Positions 39,733 through 48,570 of a stretch of 53,343 nucleotides of DNA are shown piece after piece. Each line of letters begins with the position of its first letter. Within the stretch, counting starts at the first letter, position 1. The translations under genes and the position numbers were made by a program. The notes under the pieces are model-generated. The model was given only the letters and a program-made list of their open reading frames with translations. It was not told the origin of the DNA and searched no databases. The stretch covers positions 1-53,343 of the forward strand of contig CAVEQS010000016.1 in NCBI GenBank assembly GCA_963618015.1, written 5' to 3'. The stretch comes from Apopatocola sp963618015 (GTDB lineage: Bacteria; Bacillota; Clostridia; Oscillospirales; Oscillospiraceae).

Positions 39733-41709
39733 TTGAACAACCGACCCTCCCCCAACAAGACCCGCCAAATCGGCTTTCTCGTGTTGATCCTCGTGCTGCT
39801 GCTCGGCACGATCTATTCCATGACGAGAAACACCGCCAAGGAATCGCTTGTCTATTCCGAAGTCATCGAGCTTTTTGAGAATAAGCAGGTTGAATCCTTC
39901 ACCATCGATACCGACGGCAATCTCACCATGCAGCTGCGCTCCGCCTACAAGGGACAGACGAAGTACTCCTACGAGTGCGGCAGCTTCAGCATCTTCTACA
40001 ACGATCTCAATGATCTCGTGCAGGAGCAGAAGGCCGAAGGCATTCTTACCGAGTACGACTACCCGCCCGCGTGGGAAGCGGCCTGGTGGCTGAGCTTTGT
40101 GCCGTATCTCATCATCTTCGTCATCATGGGCGTGCTGTGGTACTCCATGATGCGCTCGGCGCAGGGCGGCGGCGGTGCCGGCGGCGTTATGAAATTCTCC
40201 AAGGCGCGCACCCGTCTCGGCAGCGAGGAAAAGAACAAGAAGACGTTTGCCGACGTTGCGGGCGCCGACGAGGAGAAAGAAGAGCTGCAGGAGATCGTTG
40301 AATATCTCAAGGATCCCTCCGCTTACTCCAAGATGGGCGCGCGCATCCCCAAGGGCGTGCTGCTCGTCGGCCCTCCGGGCACGGGCAAAACGCTGCTCGC
40401 CAAGGCGGTCGCCGGCGAGGCGGGCGTCGAATTCCTGTCCATCTCCGGCTCGGACTTCGTGGAGCTGTACGTCGGCGTCGGTGCGGGCCGCGTCCGTGAC
40501 CTGTTTGAGCAGGCCAAGAAGGTCGCCCCCGCCATCGTGTTCATCGACGAGATCGACGCCGTTGGCCGTCAGCGCGGCTCCGGTCTCGGCGGCGGCCACG
40601 ACGAGCGCGAGCAGACGCTCAACCAGCTGCTCGTCGAAATGGACGGCTTCAACGATAACCAGGGCGTCATCGTCATGGCGGCGACGAACCGCGACGATAT
40701 TCTCGACAATGCGCTCCTCCGCCCCGGCCGCTTTGACCGGCGCGTGTACGTCGGCCTGCCCGATATCAAGGGCCGCGCCGACATTCTGAAGGTCCATGCC
40801 CGCGGCAAGCCGCTCGGCGAGGACGTCGATCTGCACGACATCGCCAAGGGTACGCCCGGCTTCTCCGGCGCGGATCTCGAAAACCTGCTCAACGAGGCGG
40901 CGCTCCTTGCCGTTCGCCGCAAGCGCCGGTTCATCATGCAGAAGGACATTGACGACGCCATTCTCAAGGTCTCCATGGGTCCGGAGAAAAAGTCCCGCGT
41001 CATCACCGAGAAGGAGCGGCGGCTCACGGCCTACCACGAGGCCGGCCACGCCATCGCCGCGCACTATCTCGAGCACGTTGATCCCGTGCAGTATATCACG
41101 ATCATCCCGCGCGGCCACGCCGGCGGCTTCACGCTGTTCCGCCCGCAGGACGACAAGGACACCCGCTCGCGCAGCGAGATGTTTGAAAGCATCGTTGTGG
41201 CGCTCGGCGGCCGTATGGCCGAGAAGATCTTCCTCGACGATATCTCCACCGGCGCTTCCGGCGACATCCAGCAGGCGACGCACACCGCCCGCAACATGGT
41301 CACCGTGTACGGCATGAGCGACCGGCTCGGCCCCATCAGCTTCGATTCCTCGGGCCACAGCATTTTCATCGGCCGTGATTTTGGCCAGACGAAGAGCTAT
41401 TCCGAAGAGACCGCCGCCGTTATCGACGAGGAGGTCAAGCGCATCTTTGACGAAGCCGCGCTCAAGTGCGAAGAGGTGCTGCGCGCCCACGCCGACGTGC
41501 TTGTCGCGCTCGCGGAGTATCTGCTCATCAACGAGACGATCGACGGCGACGACTTCCGCTATTTCTGCGATCACAAATGCATGCCCCCGCTGCCGGAGAA
41601 ATCCGACGCCGTGAAGCAGAAGGAAGAAGAGCTTCGCAAGGAAGCCGAAATCCCCGCCCCGCAGAGCACCGAGACTCCCGGCGAGCCGGAAGGCAAAAAA
41701 GAAGAATAA
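39733..41709 (+). CDS. ftsH: ATP-dependent zinc metalloprotease FtsH
   Basis: A 658-residue membrane AAA+ protease for quality control of membrane and regulatory proteins. Spans lie at about 13-29 and 119-138, flanking an extracytoplasmic domain. Walker A is GPPGTGKT (213-220), Walker B IVFIDEID, the second region of homology ATNRDDILDNALLRPGRFDR, and the zinc site HEAGH (435-439). The start codon is TTG at 39733, with AGGAAGTG upstream; no ATG fits before the first span. The C terminus (about 630-658) is an acidic, Pro-rich tail. Confidence 0.97.
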   Translation: MNNRPSPNKTRQIGFLVLILVLLLGTIYSMTRNTAKESLVYSEVIELFENKQVESFTIDTDGNLTMQLRSAYKGQTKYSYECGSFSIFYNDLNDLVQEQKAEGILTEYDYPPAWEAAWWLSFVPYLIIFVIMGVLWYSMMRSAQGGGGAGGVMKFSKARTRLGSEEKNKKTFADVAGADEEKEELQEIVEYLKDPSAYSKMGARIPKGVLLVGPPGTGKTLLAKAVAGEAGVEFLSISGSDFVELYVGVGAGRVRDLFEQAKKVAPAIVFIDEIDAVGRQRGSGLGGGHDEREQTLNQLLVEMDGFNDNQGVIVMAATNRDDILDNALLRPGRFDRRVYVGLPDIKGRADILKVHARGKPLGEDVDLHDIAKGTPGFSGADLENLLNEAALLAVRRKRRFIMQKDIDDAILKVSMGPEKKSRVITEKERRLTAYHEAGHAIAAHYLEHVDPVQYITIIPRGHAGGFTLFRPQDDKDTRSRSEMFESIVVALGGRMAEKIFLDDISTGASGDIQQATHTARNMVTVYGMSDRLGPISFDSSGHSIFIGRDFGQTKSYSEETAAVIDEEVKRIFDEAALKCEEVLRAHADVLVALAEYLLINETIDGDDFRYFCDHKCMPPLPEKSDAVKQKEEELRKEAEIPAPQSTETPGEPEGKKEE

Positions 41710-41717
41710 GATAAAGC

Positions 41718-41753
41718 AAGCCCTCCCGTTGGATTCATCCAACGGGAGGGCTT
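41718..41753 (+). terminator. Terminator of ftsH
   Basis: A near-perfect long stem, AAGCCCTCCCGTTGGAT (41718-41734) with its complement (41737-41753), followed by TTGC. An A-rich stretch precedes it. Confidence 0.85.
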
Positions 41754-41768
41754 TTGCTCTATAAGCAG

Positions 41769-41793
41769 CCGGGAGGACGATCCGTCCTCCCGG
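41769..41793. terminator. Second stem-loop between ftsH and plsY
   Basis: CCGGGAGGACG (41769-41779) pairs perfectly with its complement (41783-41793), followed on the plus strand by TTTCTTTATT. On the minus strand it lies just after the plsY stop. Confidence 0.75.
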
Positions 41794-41810
41794 TTTCTTT
41801 ATTACTCATC

Positions 41811-42422
41811 TTATTTTACTTTGTATTTTCCCCGTCCGGCGCCGGAGAGGCCCATTTCGGTGCCGTTCCAGATGCGGACAAAGTTTTCGCGGTGCTTGAT
41901 GAGGATGGCGAACGTCGCCACGCAGAGAATGACGAGCGGCAGCCAGCCACTGCGGATGGCGGTGTAGATCGGGAAGGAGACAACGCTCGTCACGGTGCCG
42001 ACGACGATATAGTCCGTCAGCACGGTGAGGATGACGACCGCCGCGAGAACGCACAGCGCAAACTTCCAGTTGATGGCGAGGATCATGCCGAGATACGAGG
42101 CAAAGCCCTTGCCGCCCTTGAATTTAAGATAGAACGGGAACATATGCCCCAGCACGCACGCCACGCCCGCAATGAAGCCGAGCAGCGGCACCGCCGGGAA
42201 AATCCACTTGGAAAGCTCGACCGCGAGCACAGCCTTGCCGATATCGTGCACAGCAACGAGCACGCCCGCTTTCCAGCCCATGAGCGCAAAGGCATTCGAC
42301 GCGCCGAGGTTTTTTGACCCGCCGGCGCGAAGGTCTACGCCCTTCCAGCGGGAGAGATACAGCGCCATGTTGGAGCAGCCGATGAGGTATGCACCGAGAA
42401 TGGTGACGACATAGGGAAGCAT
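41811..42422 (-). CDS. plsY: Acyl-phosphate:glycerol-3-phosphate acyltransferase PlsY
   Basis: A 203-residue membrane enzyme making lysophosphatidic acid, the first step of phospholipid synthesis. Motif 1 GSKNLGASNAF, the Gly-rich motif 2 KFKGGKGFAS and motif 3 near KHRENFVRIWNGTE are all seen, with five or more spans. AGAAAGGGGG is the ribosome site. Its promoter sits in an inverted repeat (42503-42574). Confidence 0.96.
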   Translation of the reverse strand: MLPYVVTILGAYLIGCSNMALYLSRWKGVDLRAGGSKNLGASNAFALMGWKAGVLVAVHDIGKAVLAVELSKWIFPAVPLLGFIAGVACVLGHMFPFYLKFKGGKGFASYLGMILAINWKFALCVLAAVVILTVLTDYIVVGTVTSVVSFPIYTAIRSGWLPLVILCVATFAILIKHRENFVRIWNGTEMGLSGAGRGKYKVK

Positions 42423-42501
42423 ATTGGCCCCCTTTCTGCGGAAAACCGCGGGAGGATTTAGTTTTCTTGTCGAATTAAGAAAGTCTTAACCGTTTCTTTA
42501 T

Positions 42502-42530
42502 ATTTTACGCGCATACGGCACGGGTGTCAA
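42502..42530 (-). promoter_or_regulatory. Promoter of plsY
   Basis: Minus-strand TTGACA (42530-42525), 17 bases, TAAAAT (42507-42502). The leader to plsY is about 70 bases. Confidence 0.78.
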
Positions 42531-42574
42531 GCGTTCGTTTTCCGCAAGACCTCCCGCGCCGTATGCGCGTAAAA
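42503..42574. repeat. 17-bp inverted repeat around the plsY promoter
   Basis: TTTTACGCGCATACGGC (42503-42519) is the exact complement of 42558-42574, with 38 bases between. The left arm covers the -10 and spacer of the plsY promoter; the right arm starts 11 bases after the 5'-nucleotidase stop. It could be a two-site operator or a long terminator stem for the nucleotidase operon. Confidence 0.75.
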
Positions 42575-42585
42575 CATTCTATGCT

Positions 42586-44103
42586 TCAAATCACGTGAAA
42601 ATCGCTGTGCAGTGCCGGAATATTGCCCTTGAACTCCTTAAAATAGTCCAAAATCAGATCCGCCATCTCCGTGCCGATCTCGCGCACGACGCGGCAGCCG
42701 ACATAGAAGTCGTACCCGCCCGTGCCGCTTGCGCGGTAGCTGTTGAGGCAGATGGTGAAGGTGTCGCTGTCGCGCACATCCTGTCCGTTCACGCGCATGG
42801 ACGTCACCCGCTCGCCCACGGGGCGGGAAATGTCGTACACATACGAGACGCCGGCATAGTAGTCGTAGTTATAATGCTCCACCTTCGGGCGGAGAAACAC
42901 GTCCGAAACGCAAAGCGTTCCATCCTCGCCGCGGGAGAAATATTCCGCGCTGCGTTCGAGCGCCGCTCGAAGCACCTTTCCGGTGATTTCCAGCACCGCA
43001 AGCGTATTCGTATACGGATACGCAATGAGAAGATCGCGGCGGCGCACGGTTTTGGGAAGCCCCGCCACATCGTTCGCAAGGCTCGTCGCCGAAAGCTGCG
43101 CCCCGCTCGCCCAGAGCTGCACCGCGTTGAAGAGCTCGGCGAGCGCGTTGCCCTCCGACGCCATACGCAGCGGCGTATCCGGCGTGAGAGCGCGCGGCAG
43201 CGTGCCGATCACCTCGTCGAGCCAGTTCTGCGCGCCGCGCTCCATTTCGGAAAACTCCTCCAGCCACGCGCGGCGGCACGCGCCGTGCGCGGGGACGGTC
43301 TCGCTCGTGATGCGCTTCCCTTCTTCGGAGAGCTCCGCTTCAATACGGATGAACTCCTGCCCGCGGTCGGACGGCTGCACGACGAACGTACCGAAAAGCG
43401 TCTGCCCCGGTACGGACATGTGCTGGTGACCGGTCAGGAGAATGTCGAAGTCCAGCTCCTGACAGATGCGGTAGGCGACGTTTTCGTGCGTGGCAGAGAG
43501 GACGCGCCCCGTGGCAAGATCGCGCTCAAAACCGCCGTGGTAGACGCAGAGCGTGATATCCGAAATTTCCTTGAGCTTAGAAAGCGCTTCGGCAGCCGCT
43601 GGGAGGGGGTCGGAGATGCGGATGGAGGCGATGTGCTCCGGCCGCTCCCAGATGTTCACATAGTCCGTCACGATGCCGACGATGCCGACGCGCAGCCCGT
43701 TTTCGAGTGTGTGGACGCACGCCGGATAGAGCGGCGCGCAGCCGTTTTTCGCGCTCACATTCTCGCACACGCACCGCGCATGCAGATTGCCGAGATACGA
43801 GCCGAGGTAGTCCATGCCGAAGTTGAAGTCATGGTTGCCGAGCGTCACATAGTCGTAGCCGCAGCGGTTCATGATCTCGGCAAAGGCACGGCCGTCGCCG
43901 ATCGTGTCGTGGCAGAAAGCGCCCAGCGGCGAGCCCTGCAAAAGATCGCCGCCGTCGATAACAAGCGTGTTGCCGTCCTTTTCAAAGCGGCTCGCGCACT
44001 TGAAAAGGCCGATGTCGCGCTCGTCGCGGCTACGGTAATCCGTGGGGTAAATGTATCCGTGCAGGTCGGAAGTGAAGTAAATGGTCAGCTTCTTGTCTGC
44101 CAT
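42586..44103 (-). CDS. Cytoplasmic 5'-nucleotidase / UDP-sugar hydrolase family protein
   Basis: A 505-residue two-domain phosphoesterase. The N-terminal metallophosphoesterase domain has TSDLHGYIYP (11-20, Asp13 and His15), DGGDLLQG, LGNHDFNFGMDYL and TGHQHMS, the full dimetal set. The C-terminal 5'-nucleotidase domain follows (about 310-490, with SEGNALAELFNAV and RASGTGGYDFY). Most family members are exported, but this one has no signal peptide or anchor, so it should act inside the cell. It is the last gene of the Phn-type transporter operon, six bases after the second permease, which suggests it releases phosphate from something the importer brings in. Confidence 0.87.
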   Translation of the reverse strand: MADKKLTIYFTSDLHGYIYPTDYRSRDERDIGLFKCASRFEKDGNTLVIDGGDLLQGSPLGAFCHDTIGDGRAFAEIMNRCGYDYVTLGNHDFNFGMDYLGSYLGNLHARCVCENVSAKNGCAPLYPACVHTLENGLRVGIVGIVTDYVNIWERPEHIASIRISDPLPAAAEALSKLKEISDITLCVYHGGFERDLATGRVLSATHENVAYRICQELDFDILLTGHQHMSVPGQTLFGTFVVQPSDRGQEFIRIEAELSEEGKRITSETVPAHGACRRAWLEEFSEMERGAQNWLDEVIGTLPRALTPDTPLRMASEGNALAELFNAVQLWASGAQLSATSLANDVAGLPKTVRRRDLLIAYPYTNTLAVLEITGKVLRAALERSAEYFSRGEDGTLCVSDVFLRPKVEHYNYDYYAGVSYVYDISRPVGERVTSMRVNGQDVRDSDTFTICLNSYRASGTGGYDFYVGCRVVREIGTEMADLILDYFKEFKGNIPALHSDFHVI

Positions 44104-44109
44104 AGCGTT

Positions 44110-44919
44110 TTATCCCCTTGCAAGCTTGGTACGGATCTTTGCGGAGATCCATTCGATGATGAGCACGAGCACGATGAGACCGAGCAATATCGCGCCCACC
44201 TCGTTCCAGCGGTAGGAACTCATCGCGAAGATGAGCGGCGCACCGATGCCGCCCGCGCCGACAAGGCCGAGGACGGTCGCGTCGCGCAGGTTCATATCAA
44301 AGCGGTAGATGATCGTGGAGGTAAAGTCCGCGGTGAGCTGCGGCAATATGCCGTAGCGGATCTTCTGGAACGTGGTGCATCCGGCGGCGTCGAGCGATTC
44401 GAGAATGCGCTTATCCAGATCCTCGATGCTCTCGATAAACATCTTCGTCACCATGCCGATCGAGCAGAGCGACATCGTGAGAAGACCCGCGAACGGCCCC
44501 GGGCCGGTGACGCGGATGAACATGAGGCCGTAGACAAACGCGGGGATCGTGCGTATGGCGGCGATCACGGTGCGCCCGATGAGCGCGACCGGCTTCGGCA
44601 CAAGATTGCTTGCCGAAAGAAACGCCAGCGGCAGCGAGATGACGGCGCCGACGATCGTGCCGAGAAACGCGATGCAGAACGTTTCGAGCAGCAGATACGG
44701 CACGCCGTTCGTGCCGAGCGTAAAGAGAAGCTTTCCCGACGGATGGAAAATGCCAGAGAGGATGTTCCCCGCCACAGCAAGGCCGTTGCCGGTAGGGTTG
44801 CTCACGCGCACAGCGCTGCCAGACCATGCGAGCAGGCACGCGACGATAAACGCCGCCAAAAGCTGCCATATCCACGTTTTCGGCGCGGATTCGTAGGCCT
44901 TGAGAATTTTCTTGTCCAT
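44110..44919 (-). CDS. phnE: Phosphonate/phosphate-ester ABC transporter permease (PhnE-like, second)
   Basis: A 269-residue permease with about six spans. The EAA-type loop is seen at LESLDAAGCTTFQKIRYGILPQL, and TIPAFVYGLMFIRVTGPGPFAG is typical of PhnE. It pairs with the preceding PhnE-like permease 13 bases upstream, giving a heterodimeric pore as in other PhnDCEE systems. Confidence 0.9.
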   Translation of the reverse strand: MDKKILKAYESAPKTWIWQLLAAFIVACLLAWSGSAVRVSNPTGNGLAVAGNILSGIFHPSGKLLFTLGTNGVPYLLLETFCIAFLGTIVGAVISLPLAFLSASNLVPKPVALIGRTVIAAIRTIPAFVYGLMFIRVTGPGPFAGLLTMSLCSIGMVTKMFIESIEDLDKRILESLDAAGCTTFQKIRYGILPQLTADFTSTIIYRFDMNLRDATVLGLVGAGGIGAPLIFAMSSYRWNEVGAILLGLIVLVLIIEWISAKIRTKLARG

Positions 44920-44932
44920 AGCTCGTCCCCCC

Positions 44933-45754
44933 TCAGGTCAGTCGCTTGCGCAGCCAATGGCTGAGCGCCTCGATGACGATGACGGTCACGAAAAGAACGA
45001 TAAGGATCATGCCGAGGCTGTCATACTCGCGCCAGCCGATCTTCTCGTTCATGATAAGGCCGAGACCGCCCGCGCCCACGTAGCCGAGGATGGACGCATA
45101 GCGCACGTTGCCCTCCAGACAGAAGAGGGACACGGAAAGATACGTCGGCAGCACCTGCGGGAACACGGCGGTCGTGAATGCCTGCAGGCGCGTTGCGCCG
45201 AGCGCCTCCATCGCCTCATACGGCCCCATATCGACCGTTTCGATGATCTCAAAGAGCTGCTTGCCGACATAGGCAAACGTAAAAACGGCAATGGCGCACG
45301 TACCGGCCATCGTGCCGAGGCCGAAGATATACGTGGCGATCAGCGCGCACACGAGCGTCGGCAGCGTGCGGACAAGGCTCAGGAAGAGCCGCACGATGAA
45401 TACAACGACGCGGTTCGTCACAATATTGCTCGCCGCGGCGATGGCGAACGGGATGGCCAGCACCGCGCCGACGAAAGAGCCGAGGAACGACATTTTGATC
45501 GTATCCCACAGCGGCGTCCAGATTTTGGAGAGATAGGCGGTGTTCGGCGGGAACATGGCCTTGAGGATGTCGAAAAACTTGCTGCCGCGCTTTACAAGCA
45601 CGGCAAAATCAAACCCCGTGATGCGCACAGAGATCGCGCCGAGCACCAAAACGATGAGAATGACGATCGGCGCGCGGCTGCGCTTTTCCTTCACGACCGT
45701 ACCGTCGGAGAGCGTGTAGGTACGGGGCTTGAACACGCGGTCGTAGAGGCTCAT
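44933..45754 (-). CDS. phnE: Phosphonate/phosphate-ester ABC transporter permease (PhnE-like, first)
   Basis: A 273-residue permease. A short N-terminal cytoplasmic stretch precedes the first span (about 28-47). The EAA loop is PYEAMEALGATRLQAFTTAVF, and TLPTLVCALIATYIFGLG is the PhnE signature region. It overlaps phnC by ATGA. Confidence 0.9.
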   Translation of the reverse strand: MSLYDRVFKPRTYTLSDGTVVKEKRSRAPIVILIVLVLGAISVRITGFDFAVLVKRGSKFFDILKAMFPPNTAYLSKIWTPLWDTIKMSFLGSFVGAVLAIPFAIAAASNIVTNRVVVFIVRLFLSLVRTLPTLVCALIATYIFGLGTMAGTCAIAVFTFAYVGKQLFEIIETVDMGPYEAMEALGATRLQAFTTAVFPQVLPTYLSVSLFCLEGNVRYASILGYVGAGGLGLIMNEKIGWREYDSLGMILIVLFVTVIVIEALSHWLRKRLT

Positions 45755-46506
45755 GCCGGCTCCTCCGTTTCGTCCTCGCCGTAGATTGCGGCAAGCACGT
45801 CCTTATCCACATTGGCGGACGGCCCGTCGTAGACGATCTTGCCCGCGCGGATGCCGATGATGCGGTCGGCATACTCCAGCGCCAGCTCCACGTGGTGGAT
45901 GTTCAGCAAGATCGTGATGCCCATGTCCTTATTGATGCGCACGAAGTCCTGCATGACCTGCTTGGCGGTGACGGGATCGAGCGCCGCGACCGGCTCGTCG
46001 GCCAGGATGATCTTCGGATCCTGCGTGAGCGTGCGCGCAAGCGCCACGCGCTGCTGCTGGCCGCCGGAGAGCTGGTCGGCGCGCATATACGCCTTATCGA
46101 GAATGCCGACCTTGTCGAGCGATTCCAGCGCCTTGATCTTATCCGCTTTCCGGAACGCGCCGAGCAGCACGCGCCAGAACGGCATATCCGGCACGCACGC
46201 GGCCAGAACGTTCTGGATGACGCTCGTGCGCGTCACGAGGTTGAACGACTGGAACACCATGCCGATGCCGCGGCGGAAGCGCCGCAGGCTCTTGCCGGAG
46301 AGCGAGCTCACATCCGTGCCGTTCACCGTGAGCGTGCCGGAGGTGATTTGGTGCATCCGGTTCACAGAGCGCAGCAGCGTAGACTTGCCCGCGCCGGAGC
46401 GGCCGATGATGGCGACGAACTCTCCGTCGGCGATCGTGAGATCTACATCGTCCAATCCAACCGTGCCGTTGGGATAAACCTTGGAAACGTGGTCAAATAC
46501 AATCAT
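45751..46506 (-). CDS. phnC: Phosphonate-type ABC transporter ATP-binding protein
   Basis: A 251-residue ATPase energising the importer. Walker A is GRSGAGKST (about 35-43), the Q-loop and signature LSGGQQQRVALAR are present, and Walker B is IILADEP. FQSFNLVTRTSVIQNVL is typical of PhnC. Confidence 0.95.
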   Translation of the reverse strand: MIVFDHVSKVYPNGTVGLDDVDLTIADGEFVAIIGRSGAGKSTLLRSVNRMHQITSGTLTVNGTDVSSLSGKSLRRFRRGIGMVFQSFNLVTRTSVIQNVLAACVPDMPFWRVLLGAFRKADKIKALESLDKVGILDKAYMRADQLSGGQQQRVALARTLTQDPKIILADEPVAALDPVTAKQVMQDFVRINKDMGITILLNIHHVELALEYADRIIGIRAGKIVYDGPSANVDKDVLAAIYGEDETEEPA

Positions 46507-46531
46507 ACGGACTCCTCTTTCTATATGGCGC

Positions 46532-46581
46532 GCGGGGAGGGCAGCACAGCGGAAGGTTTGATGCTGTGCCGTCCTCCCCGC
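46532..46581 (-). promoter_or_regulatory. Intercistronic stem-loop after the PhnD-like gene
   Basis: GCGGGGAGG (46532-46540) and GCACAGC (46544-46550) pair with GCTGTGC (46563-46569) and CCTCCCCGC (46573-46581), with a 3x3 internal loop. It lies 15 bases after the binding-protein stop and before phnC, without a U-run, so it probably stabilises the upstream message or limits readthrough. Confidence 0.65.
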
Positions 46582-46596
46582 AGTTGGGAAAGTGTC

Positions 46597-47694
46597 TCAG
46601 TTGGCGGCGGTGAGCTCCTGGATGAGCTTCTGCGCGGCGCGTTCGTTGTCGTAGTCGGAGGACTGCGCAACCTGGTAGCCGTTGTGGCTGTAGATGGCAA
46701 TGACCTGCTTGCCGGCATCGGTGTTGCCGATGTTGATGAACGCCTGCTGCAGCGCGGCGATCAGGTCGGCATCCATGATGGGCGAGTTCTTGCTCACAGA
46801 GATGGTGTCGTTGTAGATGGGGGCGGTGACGCCGATGACGCCGGTCTCCTCCCAGATGGAGGCTTCACGGCCGAACTCGCTGTTCCAGCGCTCGGCATAG
46901 TCGCGGCGGGCGTCGGCATAGGTCACGAGAACGTCGACCTGGCCGGAGGCGAGGCGGGCGAACGCGCTGGCGTAGGAGTCAGACTGCACGGCGCTGGAGA
47001 GATCCGAGATGCCCTTGCCGTAGTGATCCTGCAGCCAGAGAGCGGGGTAAATGTAGCCCGCAGGAGAGGAGGTGCCCATGACGCTCCAGTTGGCGCCGTC
47101 AAGGTCTTCCCAGGTGAGCTCTTCACCGGCGTTGACCTTGTCCTGCAGCTCCTTGCCCTTTTCGGACGGGCCGGCGATGAACAGAGCGCGGTAGGAAACG
47201 GCCTGCTTTTCGGAAGCCTCGGTGGGCTGGCCGTCGTTCCAATCCTTCGCGTTGTCGGAATCCTTGCTCAGACCGTTGCGGGTGGCGGTGAGGATGACCT
47301 CGGCGCCGTCGTCATAGAGGACGTAGGTGCCGCCGGGGATGAGGCCGACGTCGATCGTGCCGGCTTCGAGACCTTCGCCGACCGCTTCATACGTCGTGCC
47401 GACGGTGATCGCCACTTCGCCGACTTCGTAGCCGAGCGTGGCAAGCTCGTTCTTGAGCATCTCCTTGAGAGGCTCGGTGACGGTGATGATCTCTTCCGGC
47501 TCGCGGGACGGGACGAAAGCGACCGTCAGCGTGTCGATCTTCTTCGCGGTAGGTTCGGTGGTGGCGGGTTCTTCCGCGGCGGGAGCCTCGGTAGCCGGAG
47601 CTTCGGTGGCCGGGGTCTCGGCGGTGGTGCCGCAGCCGGCCAGCAGGCCGAGCGTCATGACGACCGCCAGCAGGAGCGCAAAAATCTTTTTCAT
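46597..47694 (-). CDS. phnD: Phosphate/phosphite/phosphonate-binding lipoprotein (PhnD-like)
   Basis: A 365-residue substrate-binding lipoprotein. The signal peptide MKKIFALLLAVVMTLGLLAG ends in a lipobox with Cys. A Thr/Pro/Ala/Glu-repeat linker (TPATEAPATEAPAAEEPATT) follows, then the PhnD-type core LTVAFVPSREPEEI...YEAVGEGLEAGTIDVGLIPGGTYV...SSPAGYIYPALWL. Two ATG codons are adjacent; I prefer the second (47694) because GGAGG lies seven bases before it. The ligand could be phosphonate, phosphite or an organophosphate. Confidence 0.9.
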   Translation of the reverse strand: MKKIFALLLAVVMTLGLLAGCGTTAETPATEAPATEAPAAEEPATTEPTAKKIDTLTVAFVPSREPEEIITVTEPLKEMLKNELATLGYEVGEVAITVGTTYEAVGEGLEAGTIDVGLIPGGTYVLYDDGAEVILTATRNGLSKDSDNAKDWNDGQPTEASEKQAVSYRALFIAGPSEKGKELQDKVNAGEELTWEDLDGANWSVMGTSSPAGYIYPALWLQDHYGKGISDLSSAVQSDSYASAFARLASGQVDVLVTYADARRDYAERWNSEFGREASIWEETGVIGVTAPIYNDTISVSKNSPIMDADLIAALQQAFINIGNTDAGKQVIAIYSHNGYQVAQSSDYDNERAAQKLIQELTAAN

Positions 47695-47769
47695 CATTTT
47701 TCCTCCGATAATACTCTTCTTTTTTCTCGGACGCACGGCAAACCAAAAGGTGCGCCATGCTCCAAAACG

Positions 47770-47778
47770 AGTATAGCA
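47770..47778 (-). promoter_or_regulatory. Extended -10 promoter of the phn operon
   Basis: Minus-strand TGCTATACT (47778-47770) is an extended -10 about 75 bases before phnD. No clear -35 is visible. It separates the RpiR gene from the transporter operon. Confidence 0.55.
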
Positions 47779-47817
47779 CACCTCGGGAAAGAAAAATTTT
47801 CCGATTCAGTAAAAATG

Positions 47818-48570
47818 TTAGTTCTTTGTGTCGTCCCGCTCGAAGTAATAGGCCACCAGCTCCTCAAAGGCGAGGATCACATGGCCGAAGAACGGGTTCG
47901 GCAGGCTCCCGGCCAGTGTCTGCTTCGAGCCGTCCACCACGACAACGAGATCGGAGAGCCGCGCGAGCGCGGAATCGGCGCGCTTGGTGAACGTCACGAT
48001 CTTGTGGCCGTTCTGCCGGGCGTGGCGCACGTCGTTGAGCACCGGCTCCGTCTCCCCGCTCTGGCTCACGGCGAACATGACGCTCGGCGCGGCGTCCTCG
48101 TCGGTGAGATTGTGCGCGGTGCAGAAGAGCATATGATCGTAAAAATGGACGTTGTTATACACCATGAAGCCGCAGATGGAGAGCCGCTGCGCGATGTATG
48201 CGCCGACGATGTTCGAAAAGCCCTCGCCGGTCGTGAACATTTTTGCCGAACGCGAAGCGTCCAGCAGCGCGCAGAAGTCGTTCACGAGCTTTTCGGAATA
48301 GTTGTCCACAAGCGTTTTGAGATTTTCCGCGCTGCGCTCGCCGCGGCGGTCCATCTGGCGGCTGAGATAATAATAGAGCTCGCTGTAGCCGTCAAAGCCG
48401 AGGCGCTTGCACATTTTCACGATCGTCGCGGCGGAGAGAAAGTTTTCGCTCGCGATCTGCTGGATGCCGACGCGCTTTTCCCCGCGCTCGATGTGCGCGG
48501 CAATGCCCGTGATCACGCGCTTTTCATCCTCCGAAAGGAGGTTGGTCAAAAGAAAATAGCTGCCGTTCAT
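47818..48570 (-). CDS. RpiR/MurR-family transcriptional regulator
   Basis: A 250-residue regulator. The N-terminal helix-turn-helix is at about 33-68 (VGIQQIASENFLSAATIVKMC). A SIS domain for phosphosugar binding occupies about 95-225 (FTTGEGFSNIVGAYIAQRL, AVSQSGETEPVLNDVRHARQ, KIVTFTKR). It lies directly upstream of the Phn-type operon on the same strand and probably controls it, pointing to a phosphorylated sugar or similar signal. GGAAGGACTTCT precedes the ATG. Confidence 0.88.
   Translation of the reverse strand: MNGSYFLLTNLLSEDEKRVITGIAAHIERGEKRVGIQQIASENFLSAATIVKMCKRLGFDGYSELYYYLSRQMDRRGERSAENLKTLVDNYSEKLVNDFCALLDASRSAKMFTTGEGFSNIVGAYIAQRLSICGFMVYNNVHFYDHMLFCTAHNLTDEDAAPSVMFAVSQSGETEPVLNDVRHARQNGHKIVTFTKRADSALARLSDLVVVVDGSKQTLAGSLPNPFFGHVILAFEELVAYYFERDDTKN

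Noticed and set aside
39646..41742. 698-codon minus-strand frame opposite ftsH
   Set aside because: Antisense shadow of a certain gene caused by strong third-position GC bias.
42595..44964. 789-codon plus-strand frame opposite the nucleotidase and permease
   Set aside because: Antisense shadow; no start context or motif.
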